Below are positions 22,949 through 23,473 of a stretch of 23,473 nt of DNA, piece after piece. Source of the stretch: JACMIU01 sp043763605 (GTDB lineage: Bacteria; Armatimonadota; Armatimonadia; Armatimonadales; Armatimonadaceae); contig JAYULM010000555.1 in the NCBI GenBank assembly GCA_043763605.1, positions 1 to 23,473 of the forward strand, written 5' to 3'. A model generated the notes under the pieces. The model was given only the letters and a program-made list of their open reading frames with translations, was not told the origin of the DNA and did no database searches. The position numbers and the translations under genes were made by a program. Each line of letters starts with the position of its first letter. Position 1 is the stretch's first letter.

Positions 22949-23473
22949 ATGCGACTTATGGACGACGCCCAATTCAATCTCGGCTACCAAATCGTCTGGG
23001 ACGAGATCGCCGCCGCCGCGATAAACCGGCGGCACAGTTTCCGCACGTTTACCCTCGCGACGGTGGACGGCGACGGCTGCCCGCAAGCCCGGACACTGGT
23101 ACTTCGCGGAGCCGACCCCGAACGCCGAACGATCCGGTTCCACGCCGACGCCCGCTCCCCGAAAGTCGCCGGGCTGCGCGCGAACCCGGCAGCGTGTGCC
23201 CTGTTCTATGGATCGGCGGAGAAACTCCAGGTACGCGCCCACGGCACGGTGACGATCCATCGGAGCGACGCCGTCAGCGCGGAAGCGTGGCGGGAAATGC
23301 AACCGATGAGCCGCGACGTGTACCGCGCCCCGCTCACACCCGGTAGCGAAACCGACACCGCTCCCCCCGCTACCGAATCGCTTCCCCTGCCCGAAGCGTT
23401 CGACAATCTCGCCGTCTGCGAACTCACGCTGTCCTCTCTCGAATGGCTGTCGCTGTCGAGCGAGGGGCATATC
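22949..23473 (+). CDS. Pyridoxamine-5'-phosphate-oxidase-like FMN-binding protein (partial)
   Basis: The frame is open from ATG 22949 to the right edge (175 codons, no stop). HSFRTFTLATVDGDGCPQAR, then TLVLRGADPERRTIRFHADA, RSPKVAGLRANPAACALFYG and LQVRAHGTVTIH follow the split-barrel FMN-binding pattern of the PNPOx family. WREMQPMSRDVYRAPLTPG resembles the substrate/FMN region of the general PNPOx-like group that is broader than true PdxH. The expected total is about 190-220 residues, so only the end is missing. A second ATG at 22958 is equally possible; neither has a good Shine-Dalgarno. Whether it makes pyridoxal phosphate or is another flavoprotein cannot be decided from this part. Confidence 0.82.
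   Translation, partial: MRLMDDAQFNLGYQIVWDEIAAAAINRRHSFRTFTLATVDGDGCPQARTLVLRGADPERRTIRFHADARSPKVAGLRANPAACALFYGSAEKLQVRAHGTVTIHRSDAVSAEAWREMQPMSRDVYRAPLTPGSETDTAPPATESLPLPEAFDNLAVCELTLSSLEWLSLSSEGHI

Noticed and set aside
1..23473. Insertion sequence or prophage
   Set aside because: No transposase, integrase or phage gene is visible; the inverted-repeat elements are non-autonomous in size.

Overview
The window is about 23.5 kb of GC-rich bacterial chromosome (roughly 60-65 % GC by eye) with no rRNA, tRNA, CRISPR array or transposase. The gene content suggests an outer-membrane-bearing bacterium of the kind that carries DUF1501/DUF1549/DUF1553/planctomycete-cytochrome clusters: Planctomycetota, Armatimonadota or relatives. 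I lean to Armatimonadota, but only weakly, because no phylogenetic marker is present.

Layout. (1) 197-3676, plus strand: dxr (MEP isoprenoid pathway), an RseP-type site-2 protease and a family-2 glycosyltransferase, closely spaced. (2) 3639-13450, minus strand: a surface/periplasmic cluster that begins at a DUF1549/DUF1553 cytochrome-like lipoprotein. It continues through a small coiled-coil protein and a Fic-domain protein, then DUF1501 (Tat-exported), a WD40+PA14 protein and a PPC-domain protein with a c-type haem motif. The Fic pair looks like an insertion into an otherwise typical cluster. (3) 13701-15481, minus: two secreted proteins of unknown function under a very good sigma70-type promoter; the first gene appears frameshifted. 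(4) 15773-20241, minus: DUF2141 protein, HlyD/MacA-like adaptor, FtsX-like permease and ABC ATPase, forming a MacAB/Lol-like export system. (5) 20527-21279, minus: a TetR regulator with an AT-hook-like tail, divergent from (6) 21440-22651, plus: a SurA-like parvulin. (7) 22949 to the right edge, plus: an FMN-binding pyridoxamine-phosphate-oxidase-like protein, cut by the window.

The most striking property is a dense set of inverted-repeat elements, about 130-240 bp each, at roughly one per 3 kb (starting at 1, 5935, 7644, 13197, 16513, 18022, 20435 and 22772). At least three (1, 16513, 18022) are one family with conserved arms and a conserved asymmetric loop. The elements at 5935 and 13197 look like distant relatives. 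They do not only sit between genes. One lies in frame inside the DUF1549 lipoprotein gene. One supplies the start codon and first ~50 codons of the WD40 gene. Two supply the last codons and stop codon of the adaptor and TetR genes. One carries the stop codon of the permease gene. This resembles the protein-coding palindromic elements of Rickettsia in behaviour, though not in sequence, and is the best candidate for something undescribed here.

Functionally, the TetR protein may control its own promoter and that of the DUF2141-export operon, which share a similar AT-rich site. The DUF1501/DUF1549/DUF1553 cluster probably encodes cell-surface or periplasmic proteins of unknown substrate.
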